A stretch of DNA of 64,000 nucleotides from Anaerolineae bacterium (GTDB taxonomy: Bacteria; Chloroflexota; Anaerolineae; Promineifilales; Promineifilaceae): the NCBI GenBank assembly GCA_020848035.1, contig JADLAX010000029.1, positions 1 to 64,000 on the forward strand, read 5' to 3'. The stretch's first letter is position 1. Each line of letters starts with the position of its first letter. Of the stretch, positions 27,977 through 36,406 are shown in pieces. Under the pieces are notes generated by a model that ran no database searches, had not been told where the DNA came from, and saw only the letters and a program-made list of their open reading frames with translations. The translations under genes were made by a program, and so were the position numbers.

Positions 27977-27982
27977 GGCAGT

Positions 27983-29143
27983 CTACCGCACGCCCAACAG
28001 CAGCTCCACCACCAGCTGGTCCAACCGCTCGTACGGCTGGCCGCGCTGGCCCAAAGCAGTGCGATCAAACGGTTGCGAACGGAGTTGGGCCGCTTTTTCG
28101 GCGCTGTACTGCCCCATAAACGGGCTCATCGCGCCGCTGTCGGCATTGATTTCGGCCAGCAGGGCTTGAATCTCGCGGTCGGCATTAAATTTGGCCGCTT
28201 TTTCTTTCAGGATGAGGTAGGTGCGCATGCAGCCACGGGCAAACGCCTTCACGTCTTCAAAATCGCTCGTGCGGTAGGCGTGGGCGTCGAAGTGGCGGCT
28301 GCTGTCGTAGCCATTGTCTTCCAGCAGCTTCACCAGGAAGAAGGCGGATTTAAGATTGACCGAACCGAAGCGGAAATCCTGGTCATAACGGCCGAATGCC
28401 TGGTCGTTCAGGTCGATGTGGAACAGCTTGCCCGCTTCCATCGCCTGGGCCACGTGGTGGGTGAAGTTCAGCCCGGCCATGTGCTCGTGGGCCACTTCGG
28501 GATTGACGCCCACCATGTCGGGATGATCGAGCGTTGCAATGAAAGCCAGCATGTTGCCCGTGGTGGCGTTGTAGATGTCGCCACGTGGTTCGTTGGGCTT
28601 GGCTTCCAGGGCAAACTTCAGGTCGTAGCCCTGATCGATGACGTACTCACACAGGTAATTCATCGCTTCCCGGCTGCGCTTGATGGCGGTGATGGGGTCT
28701 TTGCCCGCGTCCGTTTCCGTGCCCTCGCGGCCGCCCCAAAAGACGTAAATTTTGGCCCCCAGCTCCACGCCCAGGTCAATGGCGTGCATCGTTTTTTGCA
28801 GGGCGTAGGCGCGCACGTTGGGGTCGTTGCTGGTAAACGCGCCATCGCGGAAGGCGGCGTCGGTGAACAGGTTGGTGGTAGCCATCGGCACGACGAGGCC
28901 AGTGTCAGCCAGCGCCTGCTTAAAATCGGCCACGATTTTGTCCCGCTCGGCGGGGGTGGCGTCGATAGGCACCAGGTCGTTGTCGTGGAAGTTGACACCC
29001 CAGGCACCCACTTCGGCCAGCAGGTGCACCAGCTCGACGGGCGATTTAACCAGGCGCACCGGCTCGCCAAACGGATCGCGGCCGATGCTGCCGACGGTCC
29101 AAAGGCCAAAGGTGAATTTATGTTCAGGTTTCGGTTCGTACAT
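27983..29143 (-). CDS. xylA: Xylose isomerase (actinobacterial type)
   Basis: 386 aa from the ATG at 29143 with AGGAG 7 nt upstream; an extra 11 codons in frame are not supported. Class I, short isomerase: [11 protein letters not shown] (catalytic His region), [24 protein letters not shown] (metal Glu), [16 protein letters not shown] and HIDLNDQ. It interconverts D-xylose and D-xylulose. The stop codon is 7 bases from the repeat array. Confidence 0.95.
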   Translation of the reverse strand: MYEPKPEHKFTFGLWTVGSIGRDPFGEPVRLVKSPVELVHLLAEVGAWGVNFHDNDLVPIDATPAERDKIVADFKQALADTGLVVPMATTNLFTDAAFRDGAFTSNDPNVRAYALQKTMHAIDLGVELGAKIYVFWGGREGTETDAGKDPITAIKRSREAMNYLCEYVIDQGYDLKFALEAKPNEPRGDIYNATTGNMLAFIATLDHPDMVGVNPEVAHEHMAGLNFTHHVAQAMEAGKLFHIDLNDQAFGRYDQDFRFGSVNLKSAFFLVKLLEDNGYDSSRHFDAHAYRTSDFEDVKAFARGCMRTYLILKEKAAKFNADREIQALLAEINADSGAMSPFMGQYSAEKAAQLRSQPFDRTALGQRGQPYERLDQLVVELLLGVR

Positions 29144-29157
29144 GGTTTCTCCTAAGA

Positions 29158-29299
29158 ATGGGACACAGATTTTCACAGATGAACACAGATTTCAGGTCAT
29201 TTGGATTTCGGGGAGGTTTGCGTGAAACGTGATTTTTCTCACGTTTTACGAACTTTTCCCGGATTTTATCTGTGAAAATCTGTGTTCATCTGTGTCCAA
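29158..29299. repeat. ACACAGATTTTCACAGATGAA inverted word repeat
   Basis: Left arm words GGACACAGATTTTCACAG and ATGAACACAGAT (29158-29192) face right arm words ATCTGTGAAAATCTGTG and TTCATCTGTGTCC (29270-29299). A nested GTGAAACGTGA/CTCACGTTTTAC hairpin lies inside. It separates xylA from the GH3 gene. Similar words recur at 7750, 45,884 and 60,489. Confidence 0.85.
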
Positions 29300-31675
29300 T
29301 TAATTTATTGTGGCTTCGCTGAAGAAGGCGCGGCTCTGGCTGACGTCGGTGATGGGGCCGGTGATGAGGAAACGGCCGTTCACCGCCATATCCGCCGACG
29401 ATGTGCCAATCATAAAGTCGATTTCGCCCGGCTCGACCACTTTGCGCAGGTCGCGGTTGTAAAAGCCCAGGGCGCTCACCGGCAGGGCAAAGGTCACCCG
29501 GCGTGACTGCCCGGCGGCCAGGGCGACGCGCTTGAACCCTTTGAGCTCCTTCACCCGCCGCGTCACTGAGGCCACAGGGTCATTGATGTACAGCTGAACC
29601 ACCTCTTCGCCATCACGCGGGCCGCAGTTGGTCAGCGTGCAGCTAATTTCGATAGTTTCGTCTGCTGCTGCTTCTAGTTTATCCTGCTGCAAGCCTTCCA
29701 GCTTGAAACTGGTGTAACTGAGACCAAAGCCAAACGGCCAGAGCGGCTTGCTGCTCAGGTTGACATAATCGCCTTTCCAATGCGACCGCCCGCCCGACAC
29801 TTTGTGGTTGTAATAAATCGGAATTTGCCCCACGTCGCGAGGGAAGGTGATGGGCAGTTTGCCGCCGGGGTTCACGTCGCCAAACAGCACATCGGCGACG
29901 GCTTCGGCACCCTCCTCGCCCGGCAGCCACGCTTCCAGGATAGCGGGAATGTGTTGGGCAATCCAGTTGATGCTGAGGGGACGGCCGTTTACCAGCACCA
30001 CCACCACCGGCTTGCCCGTCGCCGCCACGGCCTGCACCAATTCTTCCTGCACGCCCGTCAGGTTAATCTCGGCCCGGTCACGCGCCTCGCCGCAGGTGCA
30101 GTCATGGGTCAGCCCCGATTTGCCGCCGACAAATACCAGGGCTACGTCTGCCTGTTCCGCTGCGGCCACCGCCTCGGCAAAACCGGCGCGATCTTCCCCG
30201 GTAACGTCGCACCCTTGGGCATAGAGGACGGCCGTTCCCGCCGCCACCTTCTCCTGGATCGCCGCCAAAATGGGGCGAATCGGCACAAAATTGTCCACCA
30301 GCTCCACACTCTCGGGTACGGGAATGTTAAACACGTTCTCGGTCGATAGGCTCATCTCGTGCAGCGATTCGATGTGGCACGGGTAGGCGTAGTCGCCCAG
30401 CAGATGGCGCACCGTGTTGGCCTGCGGGCCAATCACGGCAATCGAGCCGATGTTTTTGTCCAGCGGCAGCAGCTCATGGTCGTTTTTCAGCAGCACCATC
30501 GACTTTTGGGCAATGGTGCGGGCCAGCTGGCGCTGTTCCGGGGTGTCGAAAACGGCCGCTGCCTGGTTCTCCGCCACGTAGGGATTCTCAAACAGACCCA
30601 GCATAAATTTGGTCCGCAGCACACGCGCCACGCTCTGGTCCACCAGCGCTTCGTCGATCTGGCCGGTGCGTACGGCCGTTACCAGCGGATCGCCAAAACA
30701 GTCGGTGTGCGGCAGCTCGATGTCGATGCCCGCCGTCAGCGCCAGGTGGGCCGACTCGGCCTTGCTGCTGCTCAGGCGGTGCGTCCGTTCGATCTCCTCT
30801 ATGGCGAAATAGTCCGACACCACAATGCCATCAAAGCCCCACTCGCCGCGCAAAATGTCGGTGAGCAGCTCTTTGGAGGCGGTGCAGGGCATCCCGTCCA
30901 GCTCGTGGTAGGCATTCATGAGCGACTGCAGGTTGGCTTGTTTAACGGCCGTTTCAAACGGCAGCAAAAACACCTCGCGCAGTTCACGCGGGGCAATGTG
31001 CACCGGCGCCCAGTTCATCCCGCCTTCAGACATGCCATAGCCGACAAAATGTTTGGCCGTAGCCACCACACCTTCCTGCCAATTTTGCCCTTGCAGGCCG
31101 CGCACAAAATGCACGCCCATCTGCGACACCAGGTACGGATCTTCGCCAAACGTTTCCTCCACCCGGCCCCAGCGCGGATCGCGCGTCACGTCCAGCACCG
31201 GCGACAGCCCCTGGTGCGCCCCGGCGGCGCGCATCTGCGTGCGCACCACGGCGGCCATCGCTTCCACCAGCTCTGGTTCCCAGGTGCTGGCCACGCCGAT
31301 GATCTGCGGGAAGCAGGTGGCATCGCGGGTCATGTAGCCGCTGCAGCACTCCTCGTGCACCATAGCCGGGATGCCCAGCCGCGTTTTTTCCACCAGGTAG
31401 CGCTGGATGCTGTTGGCCACCGCCGCTGCTTCGGCCGGCGCCAGGCTGCTGGCCCCGCCCACCCGGGTAATCTGGCCGATGCCCAGGTGCATCAATTCGG
31501 CCGCTTTGGTGGGGTCAAACTGTCGATTAGTCAGCAGCTGGTACACCCAGGCGCTGCCCAGCTGGGCCGCTTTTTCCTCCAGGGTCATGCGGCTGAGGAG
31601 GTCGGTGATACGGCCGTCTATCGGTTGGGCCGGATCCCGGTAAATCACAGATAAATCTTCACTCGTCCTTTGCAT
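29300..31675 (-). CDS. Glycoside hydrolase family 3 beta-glycosidase
   Basis: 791 aa from the ATG at 31675; a GTG 12 nt upstream is the alternative. Full GH3 layout: N-terminal TIM barrel with nucleophile Asp288 in GIVVSDYFAI, alpha/beta sandwich (SIAVIGPQANTVRHLLGDY, LVFVGGKSG), C-terminal fibronectin-like domain (FGLSYTSF, EEVVQLYIND). No signal peptide, so cytoplasmic. Within this locus a beta-xylosidase or beta-glucosidase acting on imported oligosaccharides fits best. Confidence 0.88.
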   Translation of the reverse strand: MQRTSEDLSVIYRDPAQPIDGRITDLLSRMTLEEKAAQLGSAWVYQLLTNRQFDPTKAAELMHLGIGQITRVGGASSLAPAEAAAVANSIQRYLVEKTRLGIPAMVHEECCSGYMTRDATCFPQIIGVASTWEPELVEAMAAVVRTQMRAAGAHQGLSPVLDVTRDPRWGRVEETFGEDPYLVSQMGVHFVRGLQGQNWQEGVVATAKHFVGYGMSEGGMNWAPVHIAPRELREVFLLPFETAVKQANLQSLMNAYHELDGMPCTASKELLTDILRGEWGFDGIVVSDYFAIEEIERTHRLSSSKAESAHLALTAGIDIELPHTDCFGDPLVTAVRTGQIDEALVDQSVARVLRTKFMLGLFENPYVAENQAAAVFDTPEQRQLARTIAQKSMVLLKNDHELLPLDKNIGSIAVIGPQANTVRHLLGDYAYPCHIESLHEMSLSTENVFNIPVPESVELVDNFVPIRPILAAIQEKVAAGTAVLYAQGCDVTGEDRAGFAEAVAAAEQADVALVFVGGKSGLTHDCTCGEARDRAEINLTGVQEELVQAVAATGKPVVVVLVNGRPLSINWIAQHIPAILEAWLPGEEGAEAVADVLFGDVNPGGKLPITFPRDVGQIPIYYNHKVSGGRSHWKGDYVNLSSKPLWPFGFGLSYTSFKLEGLQQDKLEAAADETIEISCTLTNCGPRDGEEVVQLYINDPVASVTRRVKELKGFKRVALAAGQSRRVTFALPVSALGFYNRDLRKVVEPGEIDFMIGTSSADMAVNGRFLITGPITDVSQSRAFFSEATIN

Positions 31676-31759
31676 AATTGTTCTCACTTACGGTAGCATC
31701 CAGAAATTAATTGAGAGTGGCTCAATCTTGAAGAGTGGGCCACCCTGAAATCGGGTAAA

Positions 31760-32599
31760 TCACCCCTTTAGTTCTCCACCGGTTAAGCCGGTCACAATGT
31801 GCCGCTCGGCCAGCAAATAGAAAATGACGGCCGGAATAATTAGCAGCGTCACATACGCCATAATCCGCGCCCAGTCGGAGCCAAACTGCCCCTGGAACTG
31901 CATAATCCCCAGCGTCAGCGGCCACTTGTCCGCATTGCCCAACACCACCAGCGACAGGAAATATTCGTTCCAGGCATTCACAATTGATAAGGTGGCAATA
32001 GCCGCCACGGCCGGGCGCGCCAGGGGAAACAGCACGTAGCGAAAAAAGCCAAACGTGGTGCAGCCATCAATATACGACGCATCCTCCAGTTCTGTGGGGA
32101 TGGCCCGGAAAAAGCCGATCAAAATCACTGTGCTGCTGGGCAGGGTAAAAGTCACCAGCGGCAAAATGACGCCCCAAAAGCTGTTAATCAGCTCCAAATT
32201 TCGCACCTGCAAAAAGACGGGCAAAATGGCCACCACCAGCGGAAAAAGCAGGCCAATGGAAAGAATGTTAAAGAAAATATTGCGCCCAATAAATTGCACA
32301 CGGGAAAAAATGAAGGCCAGCGGACTGGCAATGAGCACCACCAGCGTCGTGGTTGTCAGGGTAATGATCAGGCTGTTGCGCAAGGACCGCCAAAAATCGG
32401 TGCTCGTTAAAATGTCCGTGTAATTTTCCCACTGAATTCCGGTTTCGGGCAAGCCAATGGGGTTGGACAAAAACTGCCCGGTAGTGCGAATGCTGCCCAA
32501 AATAACGGTCAGTACCGGGGCCATCATCAACAGGGCCATAACGATGACAAACAGGTACATCAAAACTCGGCTCAGGGAGCGTGTTGGGGCCAGGGTCAT
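31760..32599 (-). CDS. Sugar ABC permease, MalG-like
   Basis: 279 aa with six helices of the carbohydrate-uptake-1 family. The EAA loop reads ELEDASYIDGCTTFGFFRYVLFP, and the C-terminus ends near ERHIVTGLTGGELKG, the usual MalG-type tail. Pairs with the 32609 permease 9 nt upstream. No ATPase gene is in the cluster, so a shared MsmK/UgpC-type ATPase elsewhere is likely. Confidence 0.92.
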   Translation of the reverse strand: MTLAPTRSLSRVLMYLFVIVMALLMMAPVLTVILGSIRTTGQFLSNPIGLPETGIQWENYTDILTSTDFWRSLRNSLIITLTTTTLVVLIASPLAFIFSRVQFIGRNIFFNILSIGLLFPLVVAILPVFLQVRNLELINSFWGVILPLVTFTLPSSTVILIGFFRAIPTELEDASYIDGCTTFGFFRYVLFPLARPAVAAIATLSIVNAWNEYFLSLVVLGNADKWPLTLGIMQFQGQFGSDWARIMAYVTLLIIPAVIFYLLAERHIVTGLTGGELKG

Positions 32600-32608
32600 G
32601 ATACCTCC

Positions 32609-33556
32609 TTACTCAGCTAACGTTTGCCGCAGCACGGTGCGCTGGTAGCCAATAGAAAAAATCAACGTCATCAAAAACAGAATGATGGCCAGGGCGCTGC
32701 CAAAACCTAGCTGCATGCGCTGGATGCCAAATTTGTACAGGTAAGTCACAATCAATTCGCTGCGGAAGGCTGGCCCGCCTTCTGTCAGAATCCACACCAC
32801 AATAAATTGCTGAAATGAACCCAAGATGGAAAGGAAAACAGAGAGCGAAATGGTGCTGCGCATCATGGGTAGGGTGACGTAGCGCAGCACCTGCCACTCG
32901 TTGGCCCCACTGACCCGCGCCGAATCTTCCACTTCGCGGGAGATGTTTTGCAGCCCGGCCATGTACAACAGCATGTGGAAGCCAAAAAACTTCCAGGTGA
33001 GCACAAAGAAGATGGCGACTAAAACGGTGTCTAAATCCGCCAGCCAGGCGGTGCCGTTAATTTCCGGTCTAAACAGGCTTAAAAATTCATTGAGCAGTCC
33101 GCCGCGTGGGTTGTAGACGTAGAGCCAGATGTAGGCGGCTACAATTTCGGAAAAGACGTAAGGCAGAAAAAAGAGGGTGCGAAAAAAACGCTGGAAGCGC
33201 AGCTGACCGCGAATGAGAATGAGGGCCAGGGTCATGGCCAGCGGCAGCTGTACGGCCAGTGACAGGAACATGATAAACAGCGAGTGCTGGATGGCACCGC
33301 GGAAAACGGTTTCGCCAAAAGCCCGCGCATAGTTGTCCAGGCCAATAAAGTCGTCCAGAGGGCCGAGGCCATTCCAGTTGTACAGGCTGTAGTAGGCGGC
33401 CTGGCCAATGGGCACGACCAGGAACATAATTAGCAAGAGAAAGCCGGGGGTAAGGAAAAAGAAGATGAGCAGGGCTTTGTTCCACTGGGCCTGCCGCTTT
33501 TCCGGGCTGGCGCTGACGGCGTTGCTTAAGCCGGAGAAGAGTCTGACGTCGCTCAT
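32609..33556 (-). CDS. Sugar ABC permease, MalF-like
   Basis: 315 aa, six helices, EAA loop VEDSARVSGANEWQVLRYVTLP. Typical first permease of a binding protein-dependent sugar importer, upstream of its MalG-like partner. The 31.6-35.3 kb stretch holding both permeases and the binding protein has no exact ACGGCCGT, unlike its neighbours. Confidence 0.92.
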   Translation of the reverse strand: MSDVRLFSGLSNAVSASPEKRQAQWNKALLIFFFLTPGFLLLIMFLVVPIGQAAYYSLYNWNGLGPLDDFIGLDNYARAFGETVFRGAIQHSLFIMFLSLAVQLPLAMTLALILIRGQLRFQRFFRTLFFLPYVFSEIVAAYIWLYVYNPRGGLLNEFLSLFRPEINGTAWLADLDTVLVAIFFVLTWKFFGFHMLLYMAGLQNISREVEDSARVSGANEWQVLRYVTLPMMRSTISLSVFLSILGSFQQFIVVWILTEGGPAFRSELIVTYLYKFGIQRMQLGFGSALAIILFLMTLIFSIGYQRTVLRQTLAE

Positions 33557-33605
33557 GAGTACCTCGTTTACGGGGTAGGGGTGCTAACAGAGTTGCGAAA
33601 GAGCT

Positions 33606-33635
33606 GGGTGTGGTGTGAGGCCTCACACCACACCC
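33606..33635. repeat. Perfect 30-bp palindrome between binding-protein and permease genes
   Basis: GGGTGTGGTGTGAGG joins its exact complement with no loop. It lies 21 nt after the binding-protein stop and 50 nt before the permease start (minus sense), where such hairpins commonly raise the binding protein over permease mRNA. Confidence 0.9.
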
Positions 33636-33656
33636 ATTTTCATCTACCAGTTAACC

Positions 33657-35042
33657 TTAATCACCAAGTTCCAGAGCCGCCGAATCTTCAATTTGCTGGG
33701 CTGCTTCTTCGGGCGAAGCCACCCCGGCAAAAATCTGCTCAACGGCGTCATTGACCGTGCCGCCCACGGCCGGGGGCAGGAATTGGTCGTAATACAGCTG
33801 GAAGTAAGCCGCTGCGTTACGCGCTTCCAGGATTTGCTGCTGCACCGGGTCCGTGATGGCGCTTTGCGCATCGGTGGTTGTCGGCGGACCAAAACCAACT
33901 GCTTCCAGAGCGGCCGTTTGATTTTCCGCGCTGGTGAGGAAACGGACAAATTCTACAGCCTCATCCGGGGCGTCTTTGCCGATGCCAAAGCCGTCACCAC
34001 CCCCCAGTACGTCGCTGGCGTTGCCCGCGCCGCCTTCTACCATGGGGAACAGGAACCAGCCCAGGTTGGCCACACCGGCCCCGTCTTCGCTGGAGTCACG
34101 CTGAACGGCCTGGTGCCACTGACCCATCAGCTCCATCGCCGCTTCGCCATTGCCAAAAACGGCCGCAGAGTCATTGTACGTAAAGCCAAGGTACCCTTCG
34201 GGGAACGGCTCCAGGGCAATCAGATCCTGCAAATCTTCACCCGCCTTCACAAACGGCGCGTCGGTAAAGCTGCCCGCGCGGTTAAACGCATTGAGGAATG
34301 CCTGCTCGCCACCGTTGCGGATGGCCAGGTAGACCCACCAGAAGTGGCCAGGCCACTTATCGCCTTCGCCGATGGTGATGGGCGTAATGCCCGCGTCTTT
34401 CAACGTTTGCACGGCGGCTAAAAATTCGCTCCAGGTGGCCGGGGGATTTTCGGGATCCAGGCCAGCCTGCTCAAATAGATCTTTGTTGTAGTAAATGCCA
34501 ACCGCGCCCCACTGCCAGGGCACACCGTAATACGCGCCATCGCGGCCAAACAATTCCAGGGCCGACTGGGCGGCGATGGAATCACGCCATTCTCCTTCCA
34601 ACTGCGGCGAAATGTCGCGCAGCAGGCCTGCCTCGGCATAAGCCCACAGCACACCGCCCCCCCAGCTTTGGAAGATGTCCGGCGGCTCGCCCGACTGCAT
34701 CACGGTGGTTAAACGTGCCTTAAACGCTTCATTTTCCAACACGGTGATGTTGATTTGCACACAGGGATTGTTGGCCATAAATTCATCGGCCTTGGACTGC
34801 CAGTAAGCCTGCTCGGCTTCAATCGTGGAAATGTGCCACCATTCGATCTCAACCACTTCTCCACATTCATCCGCAGCCGCATCCGACGTGTCGGTTTCAG
34901 CAGAGGTCGTATCTTCTTGAGCTGTGGTTTCTTCCGTGGTGGTATTTTCGGCCGTATCGTCCGAGGCTGCCCCACCGCAGGCGACCGGGAGCATACCCAT
35001 TGCCAGTAACAAAATCATTAAAGCGGTTCTAAACTTGCGCAT
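33657..35042 (-). CDS. Sugar-binding lipoprotein of ABC importer
   Basis: 461 aa from the ATG at 35042, preceded by GGAGAGGAAAC; a longer frame is not supported. Signal peptide with lipobox PVACGG, a long Asp/Glu/Thr-rich linker (about 25-60), then an SBP_bac_1 fold (FQSWGGGVLWAYAEAGLLRDI, GVPWQWGAVGIYYNKDLFEQAG). Carried outside the membrane. The neighbouring xylosidases suggest xylo- or xyloglucan-oligosaccharides as ligand; that is inference. Confidence 0.9.
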   Translation of the reverse strand: MRKFRTALMILLLAMGMLPVACGGAASDDTAENTTTEETTAQEDTTSAETDTSDAAADECGEVVEIEWWHISTIEAEQAYWQSKADEFMANNPCVQINITVLENEAFKARLTTVMQSGEPPDIFQSWGGGVLWAYAEAGLLRDISPQLEGEWRDSIAAQSALELFGRDGAYYGVPWQWGAVGIYYNKDLFEQAGLDPENPPATWSEFLAAVQTLKDAGITPITIGEGDKWPGHFWWVYLAIRNGGEQAFLNAFNRAGSFTDAPFVKAGEDLQDLIALEPFPEGYLGFTYNDSAAVFGNGEAAMELMGQWHQAVQRDSSEDGAGVANLGWFLFPMVEGGAGNASDVLGGGDGFGIGKDAPDEAVEFVRFLTSAENQTAALEAVGFGPPTTTDAQSAITDPVQQQILEARNAAAYFQLYYDQFLPPAVGGTVNDAVEQIFAGVASPEEAAQQIEDSAALELGD

Positions 35043-35070
35043 AATGTTTCCTCTCCTTTGTTCGATTTTG

Positions 35071-35084
35071 TGAAAACGTTTGCA
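35071..35084 (-). promoter_or_regulatory. LacI-type operator ahead of the sugar importer
   Basis: TGAAAACGTTTGCA resembles the better palindrome TGCAAGCGTTTGCA ahead of the LacI gene (36309-36322). It sits 29 nt upstream of the binding-protein start. Confidence 0.65.
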
Positions 35085-35204
35085 TAACTTTTGAAAAAAT
35101 TTTGTTGGCAAATTCTCTTAAATTGTCACCTCCTCTTACGCTGTTCCAAACGCCAATGGCAGATTACCATGGCGGTTTTCTCTTGGCTGGTAAGGATTGA
35201 AACT

Positions 35205-35262
35205 TGGGTAATTCGGCAATTGAGCCATGAGCGACTTCAATTACCCAAGTACTCAATTACAC
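35205..35262. repeat. TTGGGTAATT/AATTACCCAA hairpin
   Basis: CTTGGGTAATT and CAATTGAG words face AATTACCCAAG and CTCAATTAC. Another member of the family at 3121 and 9643. It overlaps the stop codon of the LacI gene. Confidence 0.75.
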
Positions 35263-36288
35263 AACGGAAGGCGCTACGGCCGTTTCCCGCACCACCAGTT
35301 CCGTCGGAAAAATCACACTTTGCGGCCGTTCCTCAGGGTTACGCAGCAGGTCCAGCAGCATTTGCGTGGCAGACCGGCCCATCTCTTGCAGCGGCTGGCG
35401 CATCGTGGTGAGCTGCGGGCTGAGCAGGGCGGCCATGGGAATGTCGTCAAAACCCACTACGGACAGATCTCGCGGCACCTGCAAACCTTTGGCCCGCGCC
35501 GCTTCAATCACGCCCATGGCCGCAATGTCGTTCGAGGCAAAGATGGCCGACGGCCGTTCCGCCAGCTCCAGCAAATGGGTCCCGCCGTTAAAGCCGCCCG
35601 GCTGGGAGAAATCGCCGTGAAACAGCAGCTCGTTCTCAAATGGAATCCCTGCATTGGCCAGCGCTGCCTGGTAACCCTGCACACGATCACGCGCACTTAC
35701 CATGTCCATCCACCCAGTCACGATGCCAATACGCCGGTGTCCCAGCTCAATCAGGTACTGGGTGGCGTCGTAGCCGCCCTGAAAGTTATCGGCCGAGACA
35801 AACAGATCAGACGCCTCTTCGCTGCGGTGATCGATGATGACGTAGGGAAACCCTTTCTGGCGCAGCGATTTGAGATACGCCTCCGGCTCGCGCGGCAGGC
35901 TTATCAACAAACCATCGGCCAGGCCGCGAGCCATCATGTGCACATAGACAGATTCTTTGGCCTTACGCCGGTGGGTGGTGTAGAGCATCAGCTCATACTG
36001 GTTGGCCGCCAGCACATCATCAATGCCGTTGATGATTTCGCCTAAATACTGCGTGGTTAAATCTACCACCAGCAGACCAATGACGTTGGATTGGCCACCG
36101 GCCAGGCTGCGGGCATGCAGATTCACCTGGTACCCCAGGCGCAGCATGGCCTGCACCACCCGGTCACGCGTATCCGGGTTGACGTAGGTCTTGTTGTTGA
36201 CCACGCGGGAGACGGTGGAGTAAGAAACGCCCGCCTCTTTGGCAACATCTTTAATTGTGACTTCAGCGGAGGTCTTGTTACGCTTCAT
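35257..36288 (-). CDS. LacI-family transcriptional regulator
   Basis: 343 aa from the ATG at 36288 (AAGGG upstream). N-terminal HTH VTIKDVAKEAGVSYSTVSRVVNNKTYVNP with hinge LGYQVNLHARSLAGGQSNVIGLLV, then a periplasmic-binding-like effector domain (FPYVIIDHR, IFASNDIAAMGVIEAA, VVGFDDIPMAALLSPQLTTMRQP). It likely represses the sugar importer and glycosidases until a xylose-containing sugar binds. LacI-like palindromes occur before its own gene and before the binding-protein gene. Confidence 0.93.
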   Translation of the reverse strand: MKRNKTSAEVTIKDVAKEAGVSYSTVSRVVNNKTYVNPDTRDRVVQAMLRLGYQVNLHARSLAGGQSNVIGLLVVDLTTQYLGEIINGIDDVLAANQYELMLYTTHRRKAKESVYVHMMARGLADGLLISLPREPEAYLKSLRQKGFPYVIIDHRSEEASDLFVSADNFQGGYDATQYLIELGHRRIGIVTGWMDMVSARDRVQGYQAALANAGIPFENELLFHGDFSQPGGFNGGTHLLELAERPSAIFASNDIAAMGVIEAARAKGLQVPRDLSVVGFDDIPMAALLSPQLTTMRQPLQEMGRSATQMLLDLLRNPEERPQSVIFPTELVVRETAVAPSVV

Positions 36289-36308
36289 ATCAACCCTTCC
36301 CGATTTTC

Positions 36309-36322
36309 TGCAAGCGTTTGCA
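36309..36322 (-). promoter_or_regulatory. LacI-type operator (autoregulatory)
   Basis: TGCAAGCGTTTGCA, an even-centred palindrome with one mismatch pair, the pattern of LacI/GalR operators with central CG. It lies 21 nt upstream of the regulator start. Confidence 0.7.
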
Positions 36323-36366
36323 ATAAAATAGCCGCTTTTCGGCCGTTTGTCAACCACATTTTGTTT

Positions 36367-36392
36367 GGATACCCGCCTGCGCGGGTATCACA
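36367..36392. repeat. GATACCCGCCTGCGCGGGTATC palindrome family
   Basis: TACCCGCCTGCGCGGGTA hairpin between LacI and GH31 genes. Related copies with GCCCGCCTGCGCGGGC at about 52,926 and ACCCGCGTAGGCGGGT at about 54,491. Confidence 0.8.
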
Positions 36393-36406
36393 AAATGATC
36401 GATGGG

